Shown here: piece after piece, positions 14,143 through 19,887 of the stretch | Layout: each line of letters begins with the position of its first letter | How positions within the stretch are numbered: position 1 is the stretch's first letter | Source of the DNA: Bacteroidia bacterium | GTDB taxonomy: Bacteria > Bacteroidota > Bacteroidia > Bacteroidales > Paludibacteraceae | Length of the DNA: 20,781 nucleotides | NCBI GenBank assembly: GCA_021152555.1 | Contig: JAGKVE010000034.1 | Location: 1 to 20,781, forward strand | Reading direction: 5' to 3' | Notes under the pieces: model-generated | Seen by the model: only the letters and a program-made list of their open reading frames with translations | Database searches by the model: none | Told to the model about the DNA's origin: nothing | Translations under genes and position numbers: made by a program

Positions 14143-15075
14143 CTAACGGAGCGTATAGTATTTGATGACAAGACAGAGAACGAGGTATGCGAGAATGCAG
14201 CAAATAGCAAAGATGAGGACACGGGTACACCATTTGTAGAAGGGAGGGATGTATTTCTCTGGTGGCAAAGTAATGACCGTTTCTTTATCTTGGTAGATGG
14301 TGTCAGTATGATGCTTTATGGAATAACGGATGTCCGTGTGCCACTCATGCACCAGCAGGGTATCAACCCTGCACGGTGCGGAAGTTGGACCGATGCAAGC
14401 ATCTGTTAGATCGCCTTCGGCTGTTAGAACATGTGCAAGCACATTGTTGGACAATCCAAGTTTATACTCAACCGCCATGCTGTCGTGCAAATAAATACTA
14501 TCATGGTGGTAGATGTTGCGAATGACGATGCTGTCATTGTGCGGAGTGGTGACGATGGGGGCAGCAGTCTTGCATGACGGGCAGAGGAACAAGAGACCGA
14601 GTGCGAGGAGCAGAAGGAGATAATGTATCGTTTTCATAGGGTCAATGGTGTGGTTAGCCTGTCCGAGAGACAGGTAGGCATATTCCGCCGTTGCGTCAAA
14701 ACAAGGACAGGCTTTGGCTGCAAAGTCACGGTGTCCATGAATGATGGCATCCGGGAACCGGTGTTTGAGAGATATAAGCAGGGAGCGCATGGCTTCACGT
14801 TGTGCCGGTGTGCGAGTGTCGGCAGGTTTGCCTTTGTCATTCAGTCCGCCAACATAGCAGATGCCTATGCTGTGGGCATTATGCCCTTTGCAATGTACGC
14901 CTGTTTCGTTTAGCGGTCTGCCGACTTCGATTGTTCCATCCACCAGAATGAGGTAGTGGTAACCAATATCACTAAAGCCACGCTCCCGATGCCACCGGCG
15001 CACATCGTTCACATTGATATGCGCCAGCGGTTTGGTGGCAGTGCAATGGATGATTATAGAATTGATTGTGCGCAT
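14143..15075 (-). CDS. N-acetylmuramoyl-L-alanine amidase fused to a lipoprotein/membrane segment
   Basis: 310 residues. Residues 1-135 form an Amidase_2/T7-lysozyme-like domain that cleaves the peptide from N-acetylmuramic acid. H10 (IIIHCTAT), H115 (HGHRDF) and C123 (KACPC) are the likely zinc ligands, with Y39 and K121 catalytic. The frame continues without a stop into M147, where a second signal-like sequence begins (M-K-T-I-H-Y, leucine-rich, ending C-P-S-C). It is followed by repeated H-D-S-I-Y / DTIY motifs and a C-terminal membrane helix (about 280-303). That second part resembles the separate small lipoproteins next to amidases in Bacteroides prophages and could act like a spanin. 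The internal ATG at 14637 could also express it alone. It starts 23 nt after the holin-like gene. Confidence 0.85.
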   Translation of the reverse strand: MRTINSIIIHCTATKPLAHINVNDVRRWHRERGFSDIGYHYLILVDGTIEVGRPLNETGVHCKGHNAHSIGICYVGGLNDKGKPADTRTPAQREAMRSLLISLKHRFPDAIIHGHRDFAAKACPCFDATAEYAYLSLGQANHTIDPMKTIHYLLLLLALGLLFLCPSCKTAAPIVTTPHNDSIVIRNIYHHDSIYLHDSMAVEYKLGLSNNVLAHVLTAEGDLTDACIGPTSAPCRVDTLLVHEWHTDIRYSIKHHTDTIYQDKETVITLPPEKYIPPFYKWCTRVLIFAICCILAYLVLCLVIKYYTLR

Positions 15076-15098
15076 AACGATTAGATTGGTTAGAGATT

Positions 15099-15320
15099 TT
15101 ACATTCGTTGTTTACAGTTCTCACGAAAACAGGCTCTCTTTTCCAAAGCGGTGATACGCTCATCGAGAAAGTTGATCCGGTTGATGAGGACTTGGTCAGT
15201 AAGACCGGCTGCGTCTGCCTGTGCTTTTTTGCGCAATGCCCGTATGGAGAATATCTCTACGAGCGATGTGCTACCTAATACAGCAGTCAGAACAGAAAGA
15301 ACAATTTCTAAAGGGCTCAT
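15099..15320 (-). CDS. Small holin-like membrane protein
   Basis: 73 residues. One N-terminal hydrophobic helix (about residues 4-24) is followed by a basic segment (RALRKKAQADA) and a coiled-coil-like helix (LINRINFLDERITALEK). Small proteins of this design commonly precede amidase genes in Bacteroidetes prophages and are annotated as holin-like. The order here (this gene, then amidase plus lipoprotein) fits a lysis cassette. The sequence is too short for a firm family call. Confidence 0.65.
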   Translation of the reverse strand: MSPLEIVLSVLTAVLGSTSLVEIFSIRALRKKAQADAAGLTDQVLINRINFLDERITALEKRACFRENCKQRM

Positions 15321-15341
15321 AGTAGTGGGTATTTAGATTTG

Positions 15342-15379
15342 TTTAAAAATTGCCCGCGTGAGTTGCAGCCCACGCGGGC
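15342..15379 (-). terminator. Intrinsic terminator
   Basis: A 9-bp GC-rich stem (15352-15360 with 15371-15379) is followed on the minus strand by CAATTTTTAAAC. It starts 6 nt after the stop of the gene at 15386, so that gene is transcribed apart from the holin-like gene. Confidence 0.85.
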
Positions 15380-15385
15380 GTTTAC

Positions 15386-15763
15386 TTATCGGATTGTATT
15401 AAGACGCTCCGGCATGTTCACTTGGTTAGTACTCTCGTCGTAGCATTTCCATGCTTTTCCGAACAGCCAACCTTTGTAGGAAGTGTACTTGAACGCTGCG
15501 CCTTTTGTTCGACGCTCCTCAACGAAGTCCATCTGGTCATAAGTCAGGTGCGACAAGTCCATTGAGCGTTGGATCGCGGCTTGGCGAACGGTACGGAATT
15601 TATTCCAACGTGCCAACTCCTCAACGGAAGGCGGTGTGGAGCGTTTGGAACGGAGCTGGGTGAAACGTTTTCCATTGGCTCTTTCCGCCCAGATGATTCT
15701 CGTACGCTTCTTTGAGATTTTACCTCCGAGCTTCATCCACGGAGATTCCATTTCGTAATTCAT
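15386..15763 (-). CDS. Uncharacterised protein, paralogue of the next gene upstream
   Basis: 125 residues from the Met at 15763 (M-N-Y-E-M-E-S-P-W-M). The frame stays open to 15898, but that stretch is a chain of hairpins (15796-15941) and looks non-coding. Visible elements are K-L-G-G-K-I-S-K-K-R-T-R, then VEELARWNKFR, an alpha-helical middle, and YTSYKGWLFGKAWK. The same order of elements occurs in the protein at 15999, so the two are diverged duplicates. I associate the pattern (basic start, E-L-A-x-x-x-K-F, then YKT-x-x-G) with conserved hypothetical proteins of Bacteroidales mobile regions. Function is unknown. Confidence 0.7.
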   Translation of the reverse strand: MNYEMESPWMKLGGKISKKRTRIIWAERANGKRFTQLRSKRSTPPSVEELARWNKFRTVRQAAIQRSMDLSHLTYDQMDFVEERRTKGAAFKYTSYKGWLFGKAWKCYDESTNQVNMPERLNTIR

Positions 15764-15795
15764 TTCGCGTTCGGCAATCGGATTGCAAAGGTTCT

Positions 15796-15941
15796 GGAGG
15801 GCAACCTCCTTCTCGGTCGGCTGGGTCTCCCCGACCGCCTTCCCTTTTCGAAGCCAAAAGTCAATTGGCTTCTCCACCGCTCTCCCCATCGGACGCACTA
15901 TGTTAGCGTCCGTTGGGGACCCTCTATGCCGAGTGAGAGGG
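15796..15941. repeat. Chain of five unrelated hairpins
   Basis: Five back-to-back inverted repeats occur: 15796-15800/15805-15809 (5 bp, gcaa loop), 15814-15820/15831-15837 (7 bp), 15850-15857/15865-15872 (8 bp), 15890-15896/15906-15912 (7 bp) and 15920-15925/15936-15941 (6 bp). The stem sequences differ from one another. They occupy the 5' region of the gene at 15386. Confidence 0.75.
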
Positions 15942-15980
15942 ATTAGTTAATAAATAGGTTTCTTACCGCGAAGCAATGCG

Positions 15981-15990
15981 CTGTGCACAG
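15981..15990. repeat. 10-bp perfect palindrome
   Basis: ctgtgcacag is its own reverse complement. It lies just past the stop codon of the gene at 15999, close to the hairpin chain. Its role is unknown. Confidence 0.6.
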
Positions 15991-15998
15991 ACGCTAAA

Positions 15999-16307
15999 TT
16001 AAGCGAGTTTTGCGTATTCACGTGCAAGCAAGAAACCATATAAGGTTTTGTACTTGGTTTGCACATTGAAGTCAGCCTCAGCTGTAGCACGCTGCGTCGG
16101 ATCAGCCATGATTGCTTTTGCAGCAGCGGCAGCGTTTTTGAACTTCGCTTGACGCGCCAGTTCCTCCTCGGAGTAAGGCTTGGTGCGCGGGTTGCAGATC
16201 TGAGAAGTGAACTGTGTGTCACGCAACTGCTTGTAGATGATGTTGGTGTGTTTGCAAATCTTGCCTTTAAATGCTGTGAAAGGCGCTTCTAATTTGATTT
16301 GGCTCAT
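15999..16307 (-). CDS. Uncharacterised small protein, paralogue of the gene at 15386
   Basis: 102 residues from the Met at 16307 (M-S-Q-I-K-L-E). The upstream Met at 16337 lies at the edge of a repeat array and is less likely. It contains FKGKICKHTN, then EELARQAKFKNAAAAAKAIM, then QTKYKTLYGFLLAREYAKL, in the same order as the downstream paralogue. It is soluble, basic and helical. No enzymatic motif is seen. Its 5' flank carries the agaccg repeat array. Confidence 0.75.
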   Translation of the reverse strand: MSQIKLEAPFTAFKGKICKHTNIIYKQLRDTQFTSQICNPRTKPYSEEELARQAKFKNAAAAAKAIMADPTQRATAEADFNVQTKYKTLYGFLLAREYAKLA

Positions 16308-16337
16308 AACTTTGGTTTGTTTTTGTGTCAAGACCAA

Positions 16338-16415
16338 ACAGACCGCACTTCGTGCTGACAGACCGCTACGCTGTTAGACCGTTTCACTGACAGACCGTCC
16401 TGCGGACTGACAGAC
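16338..16415. repeat. Imperfect tandem repeat with embedded mini-hairpins
   Basis: The unit (ac)agaccg starts at 16338, 16358, 16376, 16390 and 16410, with variable inserts of 7-13 nt ending in ctg or gtt. Two inserts are perfect mini-hairpins: gcac-ttc-gtgc and gtcc-tgc-ggac. The conserved frame word with variable palindromic inserts is unlike a CRISPR or a simple satellite. Confidence 0.7.
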
Positions 16416-16440
16416 AACCATGCGGAATGTTCGGATTGAC

Positions 16441-16466
16441 GGGTTAATTGATAGGGTTAGTTGATA
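16441..16466. repeat. 13-bp direct repeat over a stop codon
   Basis: gggttaattgata is followed at once by gggttagttgata, with one mismatch. The second copy contains the stop codon (16457-16459) of the minus-strand gene. Confidence 0.6.
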
Positions 16467-16720
16467 GTATGGAGTGTACACGTCCATCCGTGGATAAAGG
16501 TTAGCGACTGCGCCAGCGTGTCATGGATAATTTTGCAGGCTTCATCCGGGAAGAAGAGTTTTGAATCAAGCGGTGGAACAGACACTGTGAGGGTGTTTTC
16601 CTCTACCGAGAAGTCGGGATTGAGTGTTTCCAGATGATAGAGAACAGCTTCTTTGGCTTTCAGCATCTCCTCGGCACTATGGCAAGGGATGGTGATTTTG
16701 ACGATGTGTTTTGCTTTCAT
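16457..16720 (-). CDS. Uncharacterised 87-residue protein
   Basis: It starts M-K-A-K-H-I-V-K-I-T-I-P and shows alternating strand and helix: a beta strand, an amphipathic helix (AEEMLKAKEAVLYHLETL), a strand TLTVSVPP, then a second helix and a short C terminus. The layout suggests a small alpha/beta fold. No known family is recognised. It stands alone between the agaccg repeat array and a pair of hairpins at 16756-16790. Confidence 0.65.
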   Translation of the reverse strand: MKAKHIVKITIPCHSAEEMLKAKEAVLYHLETLNPDFSVEENTLTVSVPPLDSKLFFPDEACKIIHDTLAQSLTFIHGWTCTLHTIN

Positions 16721-16755
16721 ATATTCACAAATTTAACAAATTAAACAACTATAGT

Positions 16756-16790
16756 CGGTCTGGTGACCGCTGTCGGAATTCAATTCCGAC
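16756..16790. repeat. Two adjacent hairpins in a 5' flank
   Basis: cggtc-tggt-gaccg (16756-16769) is followed after two bases by an 8-bp stem, gtcggaat with attccgac (16772-16779 and 16783-16790, loop tca). Both lie 35-70 nt before the start of the gene at 16457. Confidence 0.7.
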
Positions 16791-16897
16791 GCAATAAACG
16801 AAGAAAGATTGACTGTGGTCAACAATTACCAACAATTATCGACAATTTCATTGTGCTTGTCCTTTTCGGGACGCGTTTCTATAATAATACTGCATAA

Positions 16898-16997
16898 AGT
16901 AGCGGCAAGTATCATTTTCGTTGCAGCCGATTGGCCATAATAACCGTATCAGCCTTTGTATTTACTGCCCAAAAAGTTTTTGCAACTTGCCGCTACT
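16898..16997. repeat. 13-bp perfect inverted repeat enclosing 74 nt
   Basis: agtagcggcaagt at 16898-16910 is exactly complementary to 16985-16997. With one gap the match extends outward to gcat on both sides. The 74 nt between have no ORF. It lies in the gap between the genes at 16457 and 17011. It could be the ends of a small non-autonomous element, or the closing stem of a long hairpin. Confidence 0.65.
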
Positions 16998-17010
16998 GAT
17001 GCCGTTGCTT

Positions 17011-17544
17011 TTAGCGGTGCGGGTTAAGGAGTTCCGCCAATTGCTCAACCGCCATTTTGGATCGTACCGGTACATGCAAGCTGTTGAGTTTGGGCAGTTG
17101 GCGGTTGTTCTTATCCACAAAATGATTATAGACACATGTCCACTTGCCGATTCCTTGCGGAGTGGAGATATAATTCTGATCCGTCAAAACACGAATCAAA
17201 TACGATAGTTGGAGATTAGAGCCTGTCCATTTAATACGGACATGAGAATCTTTGCCCTCAAAGAGAGAGAAGAAATCATCCGGTTTGGTATCCGCAGCTA
17301 TCCATTGTGCACGAAGAAGGTGCTGATAGAGTGCTGTGATGCGTTGCGGAGCAGAAGAGAGCCAGCGATAGGTGAATGTTGCTGTTGTGACGCGATGCGC
17401 AACACGCTTACGCGGATGGGCTGTTGAACGGTGCATTGTTTGCGCATCAGGAATAGGTTGTGTCCAGCCAAGGATTTCGTTGATCCGTTGGAGGCAATGC
17501 TGCAACTCTGTAAGTTGCGCAGAAGTTAAAGTTTTAGTTTTCAT
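17011..17544 (-). CDS. Uncharacterised protein of a mobile-element type
   Basis: 177 residues. A helical N terminus is followed by QWIAADTKPDDFFSLFEG, then HVRIKWTGSNLQLSYLIRVL, then a region with W-T-C-V-Y-N-H-F and a leucine-containing C-terminal helix. The combination D-F-F-x-L-F-x-G followed by K-W-T-G and a leucine-rich helix resembles the C-terminal part of RteC-type and related hypothetical proteins of Bacteroidetes integrative elements. This is from memory and uncertain. Two perfect palindromes lie about 32-55 nt upstream of the start codon. Confidence 0.6.
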   Translation of the reverse strand: MKTKTLTSAQLTELQHCLQRINEILGWTQPIPDAQTMHRSTAHPRKRVAHRVTTATFTYRWLSSAPQRITALYQHLLRAQWIAADTKPDDFFSLFEGKDSHVRIKWTGSNLQLSYLIRVLTDQNYISTPQGIGKWTCVYNHFVDKNNRQLPKLNSLHVPVRSKMAVEQLAELLNPHR

Positions 17545-17575
17545 AACCGAAAGGATTTATGCGAGGCTTTGAAAG

Positions 17576-17599
17576 TGAATGCGCATTCATGGATATCCA
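17576..17599. promoter_or_regulatory. Two adjacent perfect palindromes, candidate operator
   Basis: tgaatgcgcattca (14 bp) at 17576-17589 directly abuts tggatatcca (10 bp) at 17590-17599. Both are exact palindromes in the 5' flank of the gene at 17011. Dimeric regulators bind such sites. No consensus promoter box is visible beside them. Confidence 0.5.
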
Positions 17600-17606
17600 A
17601 GCCTAA

Positions 17607-17729
17607 CAAAACCTTGCGGTTTGTCAAAATAAGAGGGCTCGCACGAGAATTATGCGAGCCCTCCAAGTACCAACTGCCTTAGCAGTTTCTATTTTTTAGC
17701 CACTACGGGCTAATGGGGTTTTCATCCCC
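17607..17729. ncRNA. Chain of hairpins, candidate structured RNA or 3' UTR
   Basis: Consecutive hairpins are seen at 17607-17623 (acaaaacc/ggtttgt with one bulge), 17633-17643/17653-17663 (11 bp), 17672-17677/17682-17687 (6 bp), 17697-17701/17708-17712 (5 bp), and a GGGG/CCCC stem near 17715-17729. On the minus strand the 11-bp stem is followed by TTATTTTG and can terminate the gene at 17761. On the plus strand the last stem is followed by a T-rich tract. Which strand is transcribed is not clear. Confidence 0.5.
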
Positions 17730-17760
17730 TTTTATAAATTTTTGCCATAACATATAATTT

Positions 17761-17940
17761 TTATTGATTGTTAACTTTGATGGTTTTCTTCGCTTGAGCC
17801 AAGAGCTCTTCCCAGCGATCCATCGATTTCTTTACCTTTCTATCAAGGCTTTCTCCCCAGGTTTGCTCGAATTCTTTTTTCGATACTGAGTTTGCCCGGA
17901 TAGAATCAATCCTGTCAATTAGGTTAGTCCTTTGTGCCAT
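17761..17940 (-). CDS. Uncharacterised 59-residue helical protein
   Basis: It starts at the Met at 17940 (M-A-Q-R-T-N-L-I-D-R), with an alternative Met 21 nt upstream. It is highly charged, with long helices (SKKEFEQTWGESLDRKVKKS, then DRWEELLAQAKKTI). There is no membrane segment or metal motif. It is followed by the hairpin chain at 17633-17729. Too short to assign. Confidence 0.55.
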   Translation of the reverse strand: MAQRTNLIDRIDSIRANSVSKKEFEQTWGESLDRKVKKSMDRWEELLAQAKKTIKVNNQ

Positions 17941-17999
17941 GTTGTTTTCTTGGGTTAACATTCCCTTTTAATAATTAATACAATATTTACTATATAAAC

Positions 18000-18036
18000 G
18001 AGAGCCCCGTTTGGTGTCAAGCCCTTGCGGGCTCTC
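18000..18036 (-). terminator. Terminator-like hairpin after the sigma-like gene
   Basis: An 8-bp stem, gagagccc (18000-18007) with gggctctc (18029-18036), can also fold internally as gccc-ttgc-gggc. The minus-strand tail GTTTATATAG is only moderately U-rich. It starts about 10 nt past the stop of the gene at 18046. Confidence 0.65.
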
Positions 18037-18045
18037 ATTCCAATT

Positions 18046-18645
18046 CTATTTAGCATGCTGCTTTGCAAGCAGTTTAAGGAGTTTCTTCTCCAGTTTCAGA
18101 GTGGTCTCAATATCCGTGCCCATGGCTTCAGCGATACCGATATAGGAGTCATCCATGAACATCGCATCCAGATAAGCCAATAGTTCCGGATATTTAGCTA
18201 CTTCTTTCCGCGCAATGTTGTATCCGTTCTCCCGCATCTCTGCTTCCCATTTCCACTGAGCTGCGATCTCTTTTTCAATAGCTATGCGGTTTTCGTCATA
18301 GTCACTGAGTGAGACGAATTTAGGATTACCCTGTTCGTGATATTTCTCGACAATGTGACTCATCTTACTCTTTGCAATATTGATGAGCATTGTACTGAGT
18401 TTCCAAGTCGGTTTCCAGTGCCATTCGCCGCAGAACAGCGCTTCCAGACACTCATCACTAATCACATCGACGGCATAGCCGCCCATTGCTGCACAGGAGA
18501 AAGGCCCTTCTTCAAGACTAAATTTGCGACGGATGATTTGGAAATGCACCCATCGCTTGAGCTGTCCCAAGGCTCTTTTCCTTTCCAGCGGAGTAGTGGC
18601 TGCTAAGCGTTGCCACTCCTCCATAGTTAAATTAACTTCTTTCAT
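18046..18645 (-). CDS. Sigma-70-like protein of an accessory region
   Basis: 199 residues. A region-2-like stretch runs from about residue 58 to 105 (VISDECLEALFCGEWHW, then PTWKLSTMLINIAKSKMSHI). An acidic/basic linker follows, then a C-terminal helix-turn-helix-like segment (DSYIGIAEAMGTDIETTLKL) ending in a basic helix. This matches sigma-factor-like proteins I recall from Bacteroidetes mobile regions, in which W-x-P-x-x-x-L-x-x-x-L and SxxSH-x-x-x-K recur. Promoter recognition by it is unproven. It lies downstream of the ncRNA unit at 18801-19049, without a clear promoter of its own, so it may depend on read-through. Confidence 0.6.
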   Translation of the reverse strand: MKEVNLTMEEWQRLAATTPLERKRALGQLKRWVHFQIIRRKFSLEEGPFSCAAMGGYAVDVISDECLEALFCGEWHWKPTWKLSTMLINIAKSKMSHIVEKYHEQGNPKFVSLSDYDENRIAIEKEIAAQWKWEAEMRENGYNIARKEVAKYPELLAYLDAMFMDDSYIGIAEAMGTDIETTLKLEKKLLKLLAKQHAK

Positions 18646-18677
18646 AGGAATAAAAGTATTAGTTAATAATATTGCTA

Positions 18678-18709
18678 TTTATGCAAAAGGCTGTTTATAG
18701 CTTTATGCA
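18678..18709. repeat. 8-bp direct repeat, 24-nt period
   Basis: tttatgca occurs at 18678-18685 and 18702-18709, just upstream of the sigma-like gene. Two helical turns separate the copies, so both could be bound on the same face of the DNA. This could also be chance in AT-rich DNA. Confidence 0.35.
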
Positions 18710-18800
18710 TTGTATTGGCTTCTCACATGTATATATACCGTAAATTTTTCAATTTTCATATACTCCGATCATTTTTTTTCATTTTTTCTTCATTTTTTAC

Positions 18801-19012
18801 AAAAAAACAGCGGAAACTCAGAACTTTCGTCCTTAGTCCCCGCTGCTGCAGAACTTACCAGATACGGAATCCCCGACAGGCTTTACCCATTACCCGTATC
18901 TAATCTTGTATTTTCAAATTTCGGGGTCCCGCCCCAAGTTTGTTTTCTTAAATTGTTCATTATGTTGTTCTGTAGTGCGGGGAATACCATCCCCTGACTT
19001 TTTTGTTAAATT
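18801..19012 (-). ncRNA. Candidate structured RNA of about 210 nt
   Basis: The minus strand has a complete transcription unit without an ORF of note. A promoter (19018-19049) is followed by a hairpin GGGGA/TCCCC (18979-18994), a GGGG/CCCC hairpin (18923-18935) and an 8-bp stem (18860-18867 with 18894-18901). A long terminator closes it: CAGCGG with CCGCTG (18808-18845), a GAAA tetraloop and seven T (18807-18801). A 9-nt helix with one mismatch (18967-18975 with 18846-18854) brings the two ends together around the middle hairpins. No signature of tmRNA, RNase P RNA or SRP RNA is visible. A 6S-like RNA or a leader controlling the sigma-like gene are options. Confidence 0.6.
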
Positions 19013-19017
19013 CGGTG

Positions 19018-19049
19018 CAAAGATACAATAAAATCTTAATATATGCAAA
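19018..19049 (-). promoter_or_regulatory. Strong Bacteroidetes-type promoter
   Basis: The minus strand carries TTTG at 19049-19046 and TATCTTTGCACC beginning at 19025, separated by exactly 20 nt. The box is an exact TAnnTTTG with the GCACC extension. It points at the structured region ending at 18801. Confidence 0.85.
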
Positions 19050-19051
19050 TT

Positions 19052-19222
19052 ATTTATAAAAAATGCATAATTTTTGTGTTTTTTATCGCGAATAGCGAGT
19101 TGAGCAATTTACGCCACATTGTTCGCATATCGGGATCGAAAGAGAGTGACAAATATTATATACATGTCATTTTTCGGGCAATGCTTTAACCTCAGGAACA
19201 ATAGTAAAGTAGTGTGAAAGAA
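19052..19222. other. Non-coding stretch without clear features
   Basis: This AT-rich gap has no ORF, repeat or convincing terminator. A TAATTTTTG run near 19067 resembles a plus-strand promoter box but has three spacer bases. A short tcgc/gcga hairpin is visible at about 19087-19099. Confidence 0.5.
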
Positions 19223-19251
19223 AGAGCGAGGAGAAATAAACTCCACGCTCT
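19223..19251 (-). terminator. Intrinsic terminator of the vWA operon
   Basis: Stem agagcg/cgctct (19223-19228 with 19246-19251) with an inner ggag/ctcc (19230-19233 with 19241-19244) and loop aaataaa. The minus strand continues TTTCTTTC. It lies about 23 nt past the stop of the zinc-ribbon gene. Confidence 0.75.
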
Positions 19252-19273
19252 CATGATTAGTCTTTATATAAAA

Positions 19274-19879
19274 TTATTCCGCTCTCCACCCAAAGGGACT
19301 GACATTTCCTTGTTTGGCAAAGTTAAAGATGGTTTCTTTGTAGCCCCTTTTGGATTCGTTCCCTTCATCATCCACCATATCGAGTTGCTTGAAACATTCT
19401 TCAAACAATCCAATTTCTCGGTACATTTCTGCTTTATCTAATGGATCGGAAAAATATTCCATTAGATGAAGCATGTTATCCTTGAATATATGAAGACCTT
19501 GCTCTGTTGGAACCGGTGGATTTTGTATGCGTCTGAACTCGTCATTAAACGCGCCCAAAATACGAAGACGATGGTTGTAATCAACCACATCATCTTTCTC
19601 TAATTTTGAATAGTCCTCATAGGACTGACTAAAATAGTTCCAACCGACAGGATCAATAAACTCAAAGTCAGCTGTATCTTTAATAAGTACGTGGCTCGCT
19701 TTGATAATGTAATTTTTCCCACAATGCGGGCACTTCTGTACCAAAGAAGGAACAGCAACTTGAGGTAACAAATGCCTATAGTCAGACCACATGATATTCT
19801 CATTAGAATAATAGCACAATAGTTCTAACTTATCTTTGTGACCACCACAATATGGACAAACTCTATTTTCTTCTGACAT
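19274..19879 (-). CDS. Zinc-ribbon protein of unknown function
   Basis: 201 residues from the Met at 19879. An alternative Met at 19891 would overlap the preceding stop as ATGA. Two C-x-x-C knuckles, CPYCGG (residues 8-13) and CPHCGK (about 50-55), form a probable zinc ribbon separated by about 40 residues. The rest is helical and acidic, with no catalytic motif (for example EMYREIGLFEECFKQLDMVD). It follows the vWA lipoprotein gene after 8 nt and shares its terminator, so the two are probably co-expressed. I do not recognise the family. Confidence 0.75.
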   Translation of the reverse strand: MSEENRVCPYCGGHKDKLELLCYYSNENIMWSDYRHLLPQVAVPSLVQKCPHCGKNYIIKASHVLIKDTADFEFIDPVGWNYFSQSYEDYSKLEKDDVVDYNHRLRILGAFNDEFRRIQNPPVPTEQGLHIFKDNMLHLMEYFSDPLDKAEMYREIGLFEECFKQLDMVDDEGNESKRGYKETIFNFAKQGNVSPFGWRAE

Positions 19880-19887
19880 ATTATTTA

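Noticed and set aside
14019..14222. N-terminal extension of the response regulator
   Set aside because: The extension overlaps the end of the amidase gene, has no family similarity, and the receiver domain begins at the Met at 14018/14012.
15764..15898. N-terminal extension of the protein at 15386
   Set aside because: The stretch is made of consecutive hairpins, and the paralogue at 15999 lacks any counterpart.
16338..16415. CRISPR array
   Set aside because: The constant word is only about 7 nt, the inserts are 7-13 nt and partly palindromic, and there are no cas genes.
18801..19012. tmRNA, RNase P RNA or SRP RNA
   Set aside because: Conserved signatures of these RNAs (tRNA-like ends with a tag ORF, the AGGAAAGUCC block, the SRP tetraloop domain) are not visible.
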